The notes beneath the pieces were generated by a model. It searched no databases. It was not told where the DNA came from and saw only the letters and a list, made by a program, of their open reading frames with translations. Source: Bifiguratus adelaidae (Eukaryota > Mucoromycota > Endogonomycetes > Endogonales). From it: 64,000 bases of DNA. Below are positions 46,600 to 58,184 of the stretch, piece by piece. Where the stretch lies: contig MVBO01000004.1 in assembly GCA_002261195.1 (NCBI GenBank), positions 185,746 through 249,745 on the forward strand. Reading direction: 5' to 3'. A program made the translations under genes and the position numbers. The stretch's first letter is position 1, and every line of letters begins with the position of its first letter.

Positions 46600-47822
46600 A
46601 TGCCTTCCTTTTCATCCTCCTCAACTTCTCCCCAAGAGACAATGTCCTCCAAGGGTAAGGATGACTTTATAGGACCATGCTCATCATGTTGTAGGAACAT
46701 CACAAGACAGTCCATCGACACCTTCCAACACCACCATCGACCCTGACCATGTTAAATCACCGCGACCTGCATCCATATCAAAACATGGCAAAAAGTCCAG
46801 CTTCCTGTCTGGTCTCTTGTGCTGCTTTCCTGTAGGTGCGGGCAAGCTCGTCGATGATGTACCGACTCGGAAAGATGCGCGGCCACGGAAAGAGATGCGA
46901 GAAAAGCCGGCGCGGTCAACAGAGGCTGAGGTCCCCAATACAGGGGATAAGGAGGAGCAGATGGCGATCGATGAGAGCATAGATGGTCAGGAAATGGTGG
47001 ATCTAACGCGCGAAGATGCAGAGGTAGGATAATGTCTCATCGACCTGGCGTACTCATTCGCTGTAGTTGCTGCAAGGACCATTATTACCAGCCCCAAAGC
47101 AAGAACATCTCACTCGCAAGTGTCTTGTGCTAGATCTTGATGAGACCTTGGTGCACAGCTCGTTCAAGGTGAGGACCACTGGGCATGGTTCTGGACGTGG
47201 TGCTCATCATTCGTCTCATTATTCGTCCAGATCATACCGCAAGCCGATTTCGTAGTACCAGTAGAAATAGACAATCAAGTGCACAATGTATACGTCTTGA
47301 AGCGACCCGGAGTCGATGAATTCATGCGCAGAGTCGGTGAAATGTACGAAGTGGTGGTTTTTACGGCAAGTTTGTCCAAGGTAAGCATTGCGGCGAACAT
47401 CTGATGCATGCACTCACGAACCACTTTTAGTATGCCGATCCGGTTTTAGATATCCTTGATGTGCATAGAGTAGTGACGCATCGATTGTTCAGAGAAAGCT
47501 GCTATAATCACAAGGGCAATTATGTCAAGGTAAGGAAGGCAGTTGCTAGTCCACGGCATTTACATCTGACATCTTGTCCTAGGACCTGTCCATGCTCGGT
47601 CGTGAACTAGGTTCCAGCATCATCATTGACAACTCGCCAGCCAGCTATCTATTCCATCCCAGCAATGCTGTCCCCATCTCCTCATGGTTCAATGATCCCC
47701 ACGATACGGAGCTCCTGGATCTCGTACCGTTCCTGGATGATTTACGGGATGTCGATGATGTCGCCATGGTCCTTGATTGCTCCCTCGAACCTCCCAATGA
47801 AGAAGCACAAGTGCCAATATAG
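46600..47822 (+). CDS. PSR1: Scp/Psr1-type HAD phosphatase
   Basis: The low-complexity N-terminus ([13 protein letters not shown]) is followed by a Lys-rich stretch and [12 protein letters not shown], a likely palmitoylation site for membrane attachment. The FCP1-like catalytic domain has [15 protein letters not shown] (DxDxT nucleophile), [91 protein letters not shown] and [20 protein letters not shown]. This is the small CTD phosphatase/Psr family; yeast Psr1 acts at the plasma membrane in salt stress. About six exons, all GT-AG. The stop TAG is at 47820-47822. Confidence 0.92.
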
Positions 47823-47848
47823 GTTTTGCGCAGCATAACGACCTCACT

Positions 47849-47920
47849 CGTCTCTCTCTCTCTTTCTCTCTTCTCTCTCTCTCTCCCATCCCTCTCACTC
47901 TCACTCTTCCTCTTTCGACA
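47849..47920 (+). repeat. CT-rich microsatellite
   Basis: A run of (TC)n broken by TTT and CCATCC, lying between the Psr-like stop and the HDHD2 start. It probably sits in the HDHD2 promoter or 5' leader, where CT tracts are common in fungi. Confidence 0.8.
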
Positions 47921-48021
47921 CCTCCAGACTTTTGTACTATTTTTGCACACCATAGCTTCTCTCTGGTCCTCCTCTAATCCGATAAAACAGTTTTCTGGCT
48001 TGCACTCGAGAGTACTCCTAC

Positions 48022-49205
48022 ATGGCTGCAAGCATCAGAGGCGTCCTCATTGACCTAAGCGGTACCGTGCACATTGGCGACAAACCCATGGAGGGAGCCG
48101 TCCATGGCATTCAACTTTTGCGACAACTTGGCATTCCCGTAAGCACCTCATTCTGGTTGCTTCCGACCTTTAACCTCTCTACGCTTTCTATTGCTTCTTG
48201 ACGACGCGTTCTTTGTCATGGTCCAATAGTTTAGGCACGTTGCTCAACTGTTCCATATTCCCTTCTTAACAGCTCTCCTAGATTTGCGACAAATACCACC
48301 AAAGAATCCAAATCGCACTTGATCCAAAAGCTGCGACAGATGGGCATTGAAGTGGCTCCTGAAGAGGCAAGTATTGGAAAAGAGATACAGCATGCTTATC
48401 CTGACTCAGGTCTTTACGTCCTTGACGGCCGCCCGGCAATTGGTGGAGCAAGGCCAGTTGAGGTGCGTTGTGCCTGCGTAAGGATCGCTTGGTGACCGAC
48501 GGTATAGACCGCTCTTGTTGCTCGAGCGTGAAGCCATGACCGATTTTGAAGGCATTGAAACGCGCGATCCGAATGCTGTCGTTGTCGGCCTCTCTCCCTC
48601 TCGATTCGATTATGAGCATGTGGGTGTAGATCCACGAGAATGGGTGTGATTGACCATCGTTGCAGTTGAACAAGGCTTTTCGATTGCTCTTGGAGGGTGC
48701 ACCTTTGATTGCCGTCCACAAGGGCAAGTATTTTGCGGAAAAGGAAAAGAGTCTGTCTCTTGGGCCAGGTGCTTTTGTGACGGGTGCGTGTATTGATGAA
48801 TGGCTGCAGCGTTCTCATTCGAGTGACAGGATTGGAATACGCTGCGGATGTGAAGGCCCTTGTGGTGGGCAAACCGTCCAAGACATTTTATGAAGCGGTT
48901 CTCAAGGATATGTAAGGTGTTCGCTGTCTATTGATTGAGCTTATGAGTGTCCAGCAACTGTCTTGAGCAATCCAACAAGGTTGTCGTCATCGGAGATGAC
49001 GTGCAGAGTGATCTTGGCGAAGGAGCAAAAGAACTCGGATTGATTCGCTGGTTAGGTAAGCATCCTCCACTCGTCTGTTGGATTACTCACTCTACAAGTC
49101 AAAACGGGCAAGTATCGAGAGGGAGACGAAAAAAAGCACCTGGGAGTGGATGGGGTGTACGATCATTTGGGTGAAGCCTTGGATCGCATCAGTCAGCTGG
49201 TGTAA
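48022..49205 (+). CDS. HDHD2: HDHD2-like HAD hydrolase
   Basis: Each exon matches HDHD2: [18 protein letters not shown] (HAD motif I, where the usual second Asp of DxD is Ser-Gly as in the family), [108 protein letters not shown] and [20 protein letters not shown]. It ends [13 protein letters not shown]. The C2-capped HAD fold relates to LHPP and 4-nitrophenyl phosphatases; the in vivo substrate is unknown. The intron at 48367-48409 has a GC donor. Yeasts lack a close ortholog, to my knowledge. Confidence 0.9.
48367..48409 (+). other. GC-AG intron in HDHD2
   Basis: The donor is GAG|GCAAGT and the acceptor ACTCAG|GTC. Using the GT four bases later would shift the frame; the GC donor gives [12 protein letters not shown] as the family requires. 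Confidence 0.75.
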
Positions 49206-49577
49206 GGGCCAAGATCGCCATCATGGCTTGCCTTTATCCGTTATAATCCTATGTGATCCAGAGCGTTGTCGCTTCGACCAAAGAGCCAGTTATACCACAT
49301 GTTTTACCCCATCTTGCCCTATTGCGCCATTGTAAATAGATATGTCCATTCACTCGATATTAGTTACAACAGCATGTCCCAGAGTACAAACAATTTTCAT
49401 AATATTATATCCAAAAGATAACAACCGTCGACTGGGCGTCTTTAATACGTGTCTCTTCGGATCAATAGAGCCATTGAATGTCTCCGAGGAGCAAGTGTTC
49501 CAAAAGTGCGTCAACAACAAACGGATTTCCCCGAAAGGAAATCTGGTACCTGACTTCCTTGTTCTCGCCATGAGCCA
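49206..49577. other. Intergenic region
   Basis: Upstream region of the next coiled-coil gene. It is A/T-rich around 49385-49425. A 79-codon frame (49342-49581) has no recognisable similarity and ends in the next gene's leader, so I treat it as chance. Confidence 0.5.
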
Positions 49578-51426
49578 ATGAGTACTATTGCACGCTTGCA
49601 CCAGGGGAATCAGGCAAGTCATCTCATGTATAGCGTGCAGTGAATATTACTTGACGACTTGTCTTGCATCGCTCAGTCTACCAACGATGCTTCCACAAGG
49701 GAAGACTTGCGGTTCACGTCTATGAGCAAGTACAGTCCCGGTAAGTAGACGGCTTGCAACCGTTCGTCACCGTGCAGACGATGGCTGATACTATCCAACA
49801 TCAGGCTCAGAGAGGTCTTCGTTCGTTAGCACCATCTCATCCATTTCGAATATTTCTTTGCTTCGACAGCTAGTTCTTGACAAGGAACGAGAGCGTAAAA
49901 GTCTTGCTCATGACCTCGATATTGCAGCCCGACTTGGTCTAGCCGTGTCACAAGCAAATGAGCAATTGACAAGTAGGGTAGGTCGTTGGCAGCACAGTTT
50001 AGCATCATCTTATGTGGCGTGATAGGTTGCGAGTTTAGAGAATGAAAATGCGCAATTGGCGCATGAACTTGCACGGGCCAATGATTTAGCCAATCAGTTG
50101 GGAATGGCTCACGATGACCCGACAATTGCACTCGTAGAACAAAAACAATATGTGCAAAGGGAGCTCGATATCGCCCGAAAGGAGTTGCGGAGATATCGAA
50201 GGGAATTAGATGGGCTTGCCGCTCAACTGAACGATATGGCCAATGAAATGGTATTGTGTGAAAGCATGGACTTTGATGCGATTGTCCTCATGGTGATGTA
50301 GGGAGAATCAAAGACCAAAGTGACTGCCTACGCGAAGAAACTTTGTGAGTTTTCACGTCAACGTCATGAAGCCATTACTGACACGGCATCCCTAGCGGAC
50401 GCAGAACATACATTACAAATCACGCAAGAGAGGAACACGCAACTACAAGCGCTTTTAGACAAGGCGTTGAGCGATCAAAAGCAGAATCAAGCGAATACTA
50501 CCCATATCATACGCCACGTGCAAACGGATCTGGAGAAGGTGAGAGCTGAAATCCTGTCTGCCCATACAGACGATTAAGACGAGACTTAGGTCATTGGGGA
50601 AAATGAACGACTTACGGCTAGGATTACAGAGTTGGAAGTCCAACAAACCGAATGCGAATCCCAGTTGGCTATCATGGTTGAAAAGGCCAAGGAATATGCC
50701 GCAGAGCTTGATAAGGCTCATGACACGATATACGAGCTGAGGGAAAACCAAATGCACGGCAGTCAGCTGAATCTATCCACCGATGCCGATTTCCTCAAAA
50801 GAAGTGACGCCAGTAACTCGGATAGTGGACTGGACGGTTTCGAGAACGGATCCCGAGCTCGCGGTTCCATGCTATCTCAAGAGTACGAACGAGAGATCAA
50901 ACGCGAAGTGGAGAGACAGCTGGCCATGAAGCGAGAAATTAAGCACAAAATCGTCACACCAGACTCCAATCGACATTCAATCAACCTTGCGGAACAAGGT
51001 CTTAAAGCTCTACTTATCGCCGATAGTGAACTTGATAGCATCGATGTTGCATCCTCAACCAGCTCAAATTCTGCTGCTGACAAAGCCCTGTTATCACGAA
51101 GGGGCCAATCCCCGCGACCCTTGTCCGCCAATCTTTCGAATTCCTCCTCCACATCAACCACCACGAGCACGATCAATTTTGATGTCAATTCCGGCTTCAG
51201 AAACTCGGGTTTCGCCACGAGCTCCATTATGGGATCTGGATGGACTTCTCCACGTAGACAAACGTTCGCCATAGACAAGGAGCTACCAAGCCTACATGAT
51301 CGCCTCTCACAACCAAATCCACCGTCCACCGTTGTCCGCACCTTTTCATCGCCAGCTTCTCCATTGCAATTCTTCCAACGACTAAGAGGACAATTGGATG
51401 CGCGAGGTACCTATCCTTCAGAGTAG
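49578..51426 (+). CDS. Long coiled-coil protein of unknown function
   Basis: Exon 1 (MSTIARLHQGNQ) is joined by a GC-AG intron (49614-49676) to STNDASTREDLRFTSMSKY. Most of the first 330 residues are heptad repeats (LVLDKERERKSLAHDLDIA, QKQYVQRELDIARKEL, IGENERLTARITELEV and more). The C-terminal ~240 residues are Ser/Thr/Asn-rich and probably disordered, with the short helix QEYEREIKREVERQLAMKRE and SP sites (RGQSPRPLS, WTSPRRQTF). The layout suits a scaffold or cytoskeleton-linked protein, but no family is recognised. Exon junctions after about 49700 keep one frame. A shorter start at the ATG of MSKYSPG is possible. Confidence 0.65.
49614..49676 (+). other. GC-AG intron in coiled-coil gene
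   Basis: The donor is CAG|GCAAGT and the acceptor GCTCAG|TCT. It links a short ATG exon to an open upstream extension of the next exon in frame. Support is weaker than for the other two because no conserved protein sequence spans it. Confidence 0.45.
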
Positions 51427-51520
51427 TATATTATATATGAGTGTAATGTGTACAGTGTAAGTTTGTCATAGAGAGTAGGGCTTTACCGGACGGATTTGGG
51501 CATGAGCTTGCCTTTTATGC

Positions 51521-53086
51521 ATGAGTTGGGACGAAGTGAACCAACTGATCGCAACCTACGCTTGCGCAACCGACGTTGACTTCACAGAGGAAGCTCTGCA
51601 GACTGCTTGGTTCTCGCTCTTGGACTCCCTCGCTTGCGGCTTTTTCGCGCTCGGCAGTGACGACTGTAGGCGTCGACTGAGTTACCCCACACCCGGAACG
51701 CTCCCGGACCCCGACACCGCTGTCCCTATCCCAGGTACACGCCTACGGCAGGATCCGTTGACGGCTTGCTGGAGTATAGGATGCCTTATCCGCTTCCTAG
51801 ACTTCAATGACACCTTTCTTGCCAAGGAATATGCCCATCCGAGTGATGCCTTTGCGCCTATTATCGCTTTATTGGGGTACTTGTCGCGCAAAGGCCAGGT
51901 CTGGACGGTCAAGGACGTCCTTGTAGCCGCCATCAAGTCTTACGAGATCCAAGGTGTGCTTAGTCTGGGGAATAGTCTACATCAACAAGGCATGGATCAT
52001 GTCCTGTTCCTGAAGGTGGCCTGTACGGCGGTGTGTACGGCTCTGTTAGGCGCTTCTGAACAAGTCGTCTTTAATGCTGTCACGAATGCCTGGGCGGATG
52101 GAGGGAGTCTTCGCTGCTATCGCCAGGCACCCAATACGGGTGTGCGCAAGGTAAGTTTATGAATATGCCTCTTGGATAGATAGTCACGACGTGGCATGGC
52201 CTAGTCCTGGGCAGCGGCAGACGCAACCCAACGAGCACTCATGCTGGCCTTCCGCGCCATCGAATTCCATGAAGCCGGCTATCCCACCTGTCTTTCTGCG
52301 CCAAGGTTTGGCTTCCAGGATGCCATGATGGGCGGGCAAGCCATCATGTTACCACAACGGTTGCAATGCTACGTTATGGAGAACATCCTGTACAAGATTT
52401 CTTATCCAGCCGAGTTTCATGGTCAAACTGCCGTGGAATGTGCCCTGGAAGCCCGCGCTAGGTTGAATGAGCTGTACGGCGCGAATGCATGGACCGTGGA
52501 TGCCATTGCAAGCATCCTTATCTCCACGCATCGCGCCGCCAAGGTGATCATTGACAAACGGGGTCCACTGACCAATTATGCCGACCGAGACCATTGTATC
52601 CAGGTATATCGGAACGCCATCTAGAACCACACCTCTAATGGGCTTGCATTTAGTACATGATGGCTGTTGCCTTGCTGACAGGAGACTTGAGAGCCCAAGA
52701 TTACTCTGACGAGGTTGCAAATGCGAATCCAGCCTTCGATCTATTACGCGAAAAGATGATTGTTACAGAGAATGAGGAGTTTAGGTAAGATCAAGCGTCG
52801 TGCAGGCATGCTCACACCATTCTTTGGCAGTGCTGACTACCTGGATCCCTCTAAACGATCCGTGGCTACCTCCATCCATGTGATCTTGTCGGATGGCCAA
52901 CCATTCGAAGCTATTACGCGCGAGTATCCCATTGGTCATCGCACCAGACGTCCTGAAGGCATACCCCTACTCATGAACAAGTGGCAAAACAGCCTAAAGA
53001 CAGTCTTCGATGATGAACAGATTCGCAGAATCAATACTTTTAACGATGAGATGTCTGTCGATAAATTTCTAGCCTTGTTCCAGTAG
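51521..53086 (+). CDS. MmgE/PrpD-family protein (2-methylcitrate dehydratase-like)
   Basis: Four exons. The helical domain has EEALQTAWFSLLDSLACGFFAL and IRFLDFNDTFLAKEYAHPSD (the conserved DFND..L region), with HQQGMDHVLFLKVAC and the small domain HGQTAVECALEA, RAAKVIIDKRGPLTNYADRDHCIQ and YMMAVALLTGDL. The end has PIGHRTRRPEGIPLLMNKW. These fit PrpD, which dehydrates 2-methylcitrate in the methylcitrate cycle that clears propionyl-CoA; cis-aconitate decarboxylase shares the fold. No mitochondrial presequence is evident on this start, so the cellular site is unclear. The stop TAG at 53084-53086 lies three bases before the ATG of SDF2. Confidence 0.88.
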
Positions 53087-53089
53087 GCG

Positions 53090-53962
53090 ATGAAGTGTTG
53101 GGCATTGGTGGTGGTTGGCTTGCTGGCCACTGCGCTTGCACAAGTGCCTGAGCTAGAAGAGGGTAAGGAGATGGAGCTAATGAATAGACCGAGTGCTGAC
53201 GTTTGACCAGGCTACGAACATGTCACTTGCGCTAGTGTCATCAAGCTAGGCAGTTCGGCGACCGGGTACCGGCTCCATTCTCACAATATCAACTACGGTA
53301 CGCGCTTTGCATACATGACGTGGTAAAACATATACTCAGGAGACTTAGGTACCGGCTCACAGCAGCAATCCGTTACTGGTTTTCCCAACTCTGATGACGC
53401 CAATAGCTTTTGGATCGTTCGAGCTGGCCTGGGACAGGACTGCAAGCGAGGGTAAGTCTGTCCATTGTCCCTTTTGCGCTTGCTAAGTGGCGCTAGTCAA
53501 CCAATACCCTGCAACTCTCTTGTGCGGCTACAACATATGAACACCAAAGGATATCTGCATTCGTAAGTCTTAGTCTTGTATCGCATATCGACTCTAAGGG
53601 CCGATCTGATCTAGCCACCATCATGCATCGCCGCTATCACACCAACAAGAAGTCTCTGTCTTTCCCAACGAAGACGCACTCGATAACTGGAAAGTCATTT
53701 GTGCGAATCCTAAGGCAAAGACGTGGATACGCGAAGATCCCGTCTTGTTTCAACATTCCGAGACGGGTGTTTATCTGGCTACGAACAGCAAACACCAATA
53801 TGGACACCCTATACCTGGTCAATTGGAGATTGCTGGAGTCAAAAAGAAGAGCGCTGAAGCGACCTGGGAATCTCAGGTATGCGGCATACAAGAGGAATGG
53901 AACGACAAGGCCATTGACTGTTTTCTCACTTGTAGGAGGGTGTCTATTTTGCTTCGTGGTAA
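53090..53962 (+). CDS. SDF2: SDF2-like MIR-domain ER protein
   Basis: A signal peptide (MKCWALVVVGLLATALAQ) then MIR repeats: YEHVTCASVIKLGSSATGYRLHSHNINYG, QQSVTGFPNSDDANSFWIV (given as separate blocks), IPCNSLVRLQHMNTKGYLHSH, QEVSVFPNEDALDNWKV and LFQHSETGVYLATN. The C-terminus EGVYFASW is joined by a GT-AG intron after ATWESQ. SDF2 proteins join ER chaperone complexes (Hsp40/BiP) and resemble the MIR part of protein O-mannosyltransferases. About six exons. No HDEL-type retention signal is visible. The start codon is three bases after the stop of the PrpD-like gene. Confidence 0.9.
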
Positions 53963-54012
53963 TACTGACGCGAGACCACGCGGTCAAACGTTCGTGTCTA
54001 ATGTACAATATC

Positions 54013-54537
54013 TCAATACTTTTTGCCTTCATCGCCTTCTACCTTGGGTGTCTTGTGAAATGCTTGCTCAACGCGCCGCTTGCCCGCCATTTCAAAAAGC
54101 GAGCCAGCCGCATCTCCCTCCACGTCAGGCTTATATTCTTTGGGTAGCTCAAAGCCTACGCGTTTGGCTGTAAGATGGATCTTTTGCGATTCCTCCATAA
54201 GACCAGGATTATATCGTTCCAGGAGTTCCTAGGCACACTTTAAGCTCGCATTGGCAAAGGGGCCTGTCGACTTACCTTGTGCTTCCGACTACTTTGAAGA
54301 AACGTTAACGTATCTTGTGCGTCTCGTTGTAGTTGTAGCAACACGAGTGGATCGGTCTCGTCTCGATGTTTTCGGAATTCTGATTTGAGTTCTTGCACAT
54401 AGAGCGCATTGCCGGAAGGCTTGGTGTACTAATGGCGGTTAAGTAAAAAGCTGGTGGGGTGAGAGACTTACTTGAAGCTTTACTTCGCGCAAGAGCTGTC
54501 GAAACACGGATCGTGTGGGTAATGATAGTGTGGACAT
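54013..54537 (-). CDS. FMC1: FMC1-family mitochondrial ATP synthase assembly factor (LYR-like)
   Basis: Three exons. It begins MSTLSLPTRSVFRQLLREVKLQ, the FMC1/LYR-superfamily N-terminal helix, with KPSGNALYVQELKSEFRKHRDE, then LTFLQSSRKHXELLERYNPGL and the diagnostic C-terminal TAKRVGFELPK. FMC1 supports assembly or stability of the F1 part of ATP synthase in the mitochondrial matrix. The tail (GKRRVEQAFHKTPKVEGDEG) extends past the human protein. The gene is convergent with SDF2, 50 bp apart. Mitochondrial targeting is probably through the N-terminal helix. Confidence 0.82.
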
Positions 54538-54778
54538 GGCTGGATTATTAGCTGCCTTGTGTTTGGAAACAATCCAAGGCCTGTTGTGGAAAATGAATGA
54601 ATTAAATGAATTGTGACGCAGAGAGAGCACGGAAGTCACTTTTACAGGGAAGAAGGTCCAGACAAGGAGAACACGTAGACATGAAGGAATAGACGAAAAT
54701 GCAAAAGGACACGGGTAAGAGGTTATGATGGATAGTGTCTTTTTATTTTGAAAGTAGAGGATACAAGGCGCCTCGAAT

Positions 54779-55708
54779 TTACACTAGAGGAAGCGAACAT
54801 TAATGGTCTGCCGAGTTGCCAAGAGCCAATGTGCATCCACGACGACTTACCAACAGTGCCAGAGGCGGAGGCAATACGAGGCCACAAGTCAGCGCACTCC
54901 TTGCCAACGGGTCCAGTGATAGCAGAGCCCTTCATTTCACCCCTAATAAAACATTGCAATTAGCGATTGGTGACACAATGGCGCGACTGTGCTGGTAGCA
55001 ACACTTACTTGGGGTTGACAATGACACCAGCGTTATCCTCAAAGTAGATGAAGACACCATCCCGGCGTCTCCAGGCCTTGCGTTGCCGAATAACAACGGC
55101 AGGCATCACTAGAGTAGAGACATGTTGTCAGTACGCTGCCAAATCTGTGGACGACACTTGATGCATCCACAACCATCACTTACCCTTCTTTCGGAGTTCG
55201 GGCTTACCCTTCTTGACGGTAGCCATGAACATGTCACCAACACCAGCGGAAGGGAGCTTGTTCAAGCGACCCTTGATACCGACGACGGAAACAACATATA
55301 AGTTCTTGGCGCCAGAGTTATCAGCGCAGTTCATGACAGCACCGACAGGCAGACCAAGGGTCATGCGGAATTTGTTGCCAGATGCTCCTCCTCTTCCTAA
55401 AAGACGAGATCAAGATGAATCGCGTTAGTGAATTGTTCCTTATCCGTTGCTAAGCCCTAAAAACCACTCTCCAGCAGCAGCAGATGTCGCCAAGTAAACT
55501 TGATGGATCGGTCCTGAACAGATGGATGGATGGATGAATCGATTCGCTTAACGTCCCCATCCACGGTGTCACGACGCTCATCCATCCAATCTTTCGCATC
55601 CATCCTTTCAGATCCCCCGACATCCCGGCATCTCGACATGTCCATTCCCGCCAATCATGCTGCATACATCAACGTTCCCATATTCTCAGACGCACCTCTT
55701 TTAGACAT
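54779..55708 (-). CDS. RPL23: Cytosolic ribosomal protein uL14 (RPL23)
   Basis: Exon 1 is only MSKRG (13 nt, 55696-55708). A ~300-nt intron follows, then [28 protein letters not shown] (start of exon 2), [80 protein letters not shown] and [16 protein letters not shown]. The final exon adds only the end of the last codon and the stop (TG-TAA). This is a near-complete match to eukaryotic L23, a 60S protein near the GTPase-factor and bL19-like bridge region. Codon use is biased to C-ending codons as expected for high expression. Confidence 0.97.
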
Positions 55709-55784
55709 GGCGGATGCGTGTTAGTATTGGCAAAGAGAGGGAACAAGGTTGCCGTTCAGGCATACTTATTGGGACGAAATTTTA

Positions 55785-55794
55785 GTCACGTGAA
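55785..55794 (-). promoter_or_regulatory. TCACGTGA-type site upstream of RPL23
   Basis: TTCACGTGAC on the minus strand lies 77 bp before the RPL23 start. The same core lies upstream of RPS0. Cbf1-like bHLH factors bind this palindrome in other fungi. Confidence 0.45.
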
Positions 55795-55812
55795 TTTACA
55801 AGTGGCCGGCCC

Positions 55813-58152
55813 TCAACTACTCGGTTGCTGCGGATCAGACATGTCTAATAATCTACGCAAACAGTTAGTCGTGAGCATAACAATTATACTCCTAGACTTA
55901 CGTATCAATAGAGTTTGCCAAATGGCCTCTGTTCTCCTGTAAGATCATCTCGCAGACTTCTTTATCCACATTGGGAAACATGGCCGTCAGAGTTTCCATG
56001 CTTTGACGAAAGTGATGCACGGCGATGTTGGGGTTTAATTGCACCAGATCTGGAGGATATGATGGGCCGGATTGATATTGTGGAGCCTGAACGGGAATTT
56101 CTGCGGAATTTGAGTCTCGAGGATGCTGTAAATGTTGGTATCGCTTGGCATAGGCATTTTGCACATGCGCTGCAGGAACGAGAGCCGGTTGCGTGGCATA
56201 CGCGTGCTTGCTACCTTCTGTATTGCCGGACATGAGGCCGGGATATATCTGTGGCTTAGACTGTCGATCCCATGAACTTTGACGAGGAGGTAGTTGCGGT
56301 GTCCGACGAGGGTTATAGGACGGATTCATTGCTGAGGAAGGTTGCAAGTAATGATGTCCCTGTGGGGCGTGTGACTGCTGCCGTGAATGGTCCTGAATCA
56401 ATGATTCATCATCCGAGTCCAAGCCCTCATTGATGTCTTGTATAATCTTATTCACCGAGCTGACGCTTCTTTGAAACGCTCGTTCGGCAAAGCTTGTGGA
56501 TTTCTTGAAGAAGGCCTCCACCTCTGCTTTGTCAATTAGTGATCGTTGTGCATTGTTTGCAGCCTCTATTGGGTGTATAGCGTTGTCATAGCGGACCGGT
56601 GATCTGGGGTCTGCTTCTGGGCCAATCTCCCCAACCTCTTCCAATTCCTGCAGCCGCTCTTCTATCTGCTTGTCGAATTCCGCCCTTGATATGGAAAGAC
56701 GGTGTGAATCCAGCGCTTCGATAAATGAACTTGCGGCCGCGAGGTTAGTAAGGTAATAGCCCGCCTCAGAGTTCAATACTTCTTCATTTCTAAAGCGAGA
56801 AATGTATTGAATGTTGGAAATGAGCTGTGGTGGATTCGATCGAAGAACAACGTAGATGAGCACCGGAAGGAATTTGTCTGCATTGAGGTGTTCATTGCCC
56901 GTATGGCCTTCCCGCAGGAGGGCATAGATGACTTTTGAGCAGTTGAGGATGCAAATGAGCTTGTCTCGAGGCGCTTTGAAGTTGTTCATCTTGAGCAACT
57001 CAGAACCAGCAAACTCAACAAAGTCGTCATTGCGTAGAGCAAGCGGAATGTCTAGATGCTCTTCTGTGACCCATGAGAATATGGCGATCTTGTGCTGTAG
57101 GATTCTATCGCGTTCCTGATCGTCAGTGGTCTTTGGCGAATATGTACTACAAGAAGTGCAAAGTGAGCACACCTTGCTAGACACGGTTGCCTAGACTTAC
57201 TAAGGGTATAAACGATTCATGACGAGCTTCTCCATTCCCTCTTTCGCGTTCGTAAATTCCTCTTCCGACGCCTGGGCCCATATGACATTTTCTCTCATTT
57301 TGCCATATATAAACTAGGATATGTCAATAAACACCATCAAAAGATGCTAGTCCTTTGCACCTACTTCGAGGAAATCTTGTACAATCTTCACTTGCTCGTT
57401 CACACTCCATGGTCGCTTCTCGAATTCGCGCAAAAAGCTAGATTCGCGCTCCCTTAGCCTGATACCTAAGCAAGGCAATTCATTGCGTACCTCTTGAACC
57501 ATCGTAGAATTGGAGTAGCTTGCCACATGCGCATGTGTTGCAAAAAGAGATTGAAATCAAAGGGTATCTGTTCCTTCGGCGGAGATAACTTTGGAGGCGG
57601 AGGTGGCGCAGACAGGTTGCTGTAGGATCTGGAACTTGTTGGTGACATTGGAGGGCGTCCATCCTGGGAATGTGATAACAATGAAAGACGGCTTTCCGTC
57701 TTTGGTGTCACCGCAGAAGACGTCGCCTCTTCATCTACAAGTTGACATAAACCCACTTGCTCAGGTCCTGAACCCTTGTATACCAACCTCTATCACCAAT
57801 GCCAACAGAGTCAAACTGCGTGATAATGTCCATAAACTGCTGGTCTTGCTCGCCGTTGGTCGGCGGAGTGTCTTCCGCGAGATTGATACCGAGGTCCGAA
57901 GTCTCTGAACCTTTCCTCGTCATGTCAACGCTAAAGCAGACGCGTGTGAGCTTCGTTGCCCTTGCACACTGTATGGCATGACACTTACCTCTTATCCTGC
58001 AACTCCAAGTTTGTTGTAGGACCCCGCTTTCTTTCCTGGGGTGACACCTGTTGCGCGGCGACATCATCGTCGGACGTTAAAGGCTTGGTGCCTTGAGGGG
58101 TCTCTTTCAACTCAGGCGGCCTTCCTTCCGTTTCGTCCTTCTCACCAGACAT
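55813..58152 (-). CDS. VPS9: Vps9-domain Rab5 GEF with C-terminal CUE domain
   Basis: The N-terminus is acidic and Ser/Pro-rich (MSGEKDETEGRPPELKE; PPPPPKLSPPKEQ). The helical bundle starts FDFNLFLQHMRMWQATPIL, with FVRE-like segments and NEQVKIVQDFLEFIYGKM. The VPS9 catalytic domain has DIPLALRNDDFVEFAGSELLKMN, PRDKLICILNCSKVIYALL and ADKFLPVLIYVVLRSNPPQL then ISRFRNEEVLNSEAGYYLTNLAA (the DxxxPxxxxxxxxxNP motif). A disordered Gln/Pro/Ser linker leads to a CUE domain (MFPNVDKEVCEMILQE, NSIDTLLDM), spliced across the last intron (about 55850-55900). It activates Rab5/Vps21 and binds ubiquitin at endosomes. Confidence 0.92.
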
Positions 58153-58184
58153 CAAAGAGCCGCTCCCAATTTGGGAAACACGTC

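Noticed and set aside
48022-49205. LHPP or p-nitrophenyl phosphatase
   Set aside because: [16 protein letters not shown] and LEYA match HDHD2 more closely throughout.
49342-49581. 79-codon frame as a separate small gene
   Set aside because: No recognisable motif, A/T-rich composition, and it ends in the leader of the next gene; best seen as chance.
55440-55695. snoRNA in the first intron of RPL23
   Set aside because: Scattered GATG words are present, but I could not find a C box and D box with a closing stem; left as a check only.
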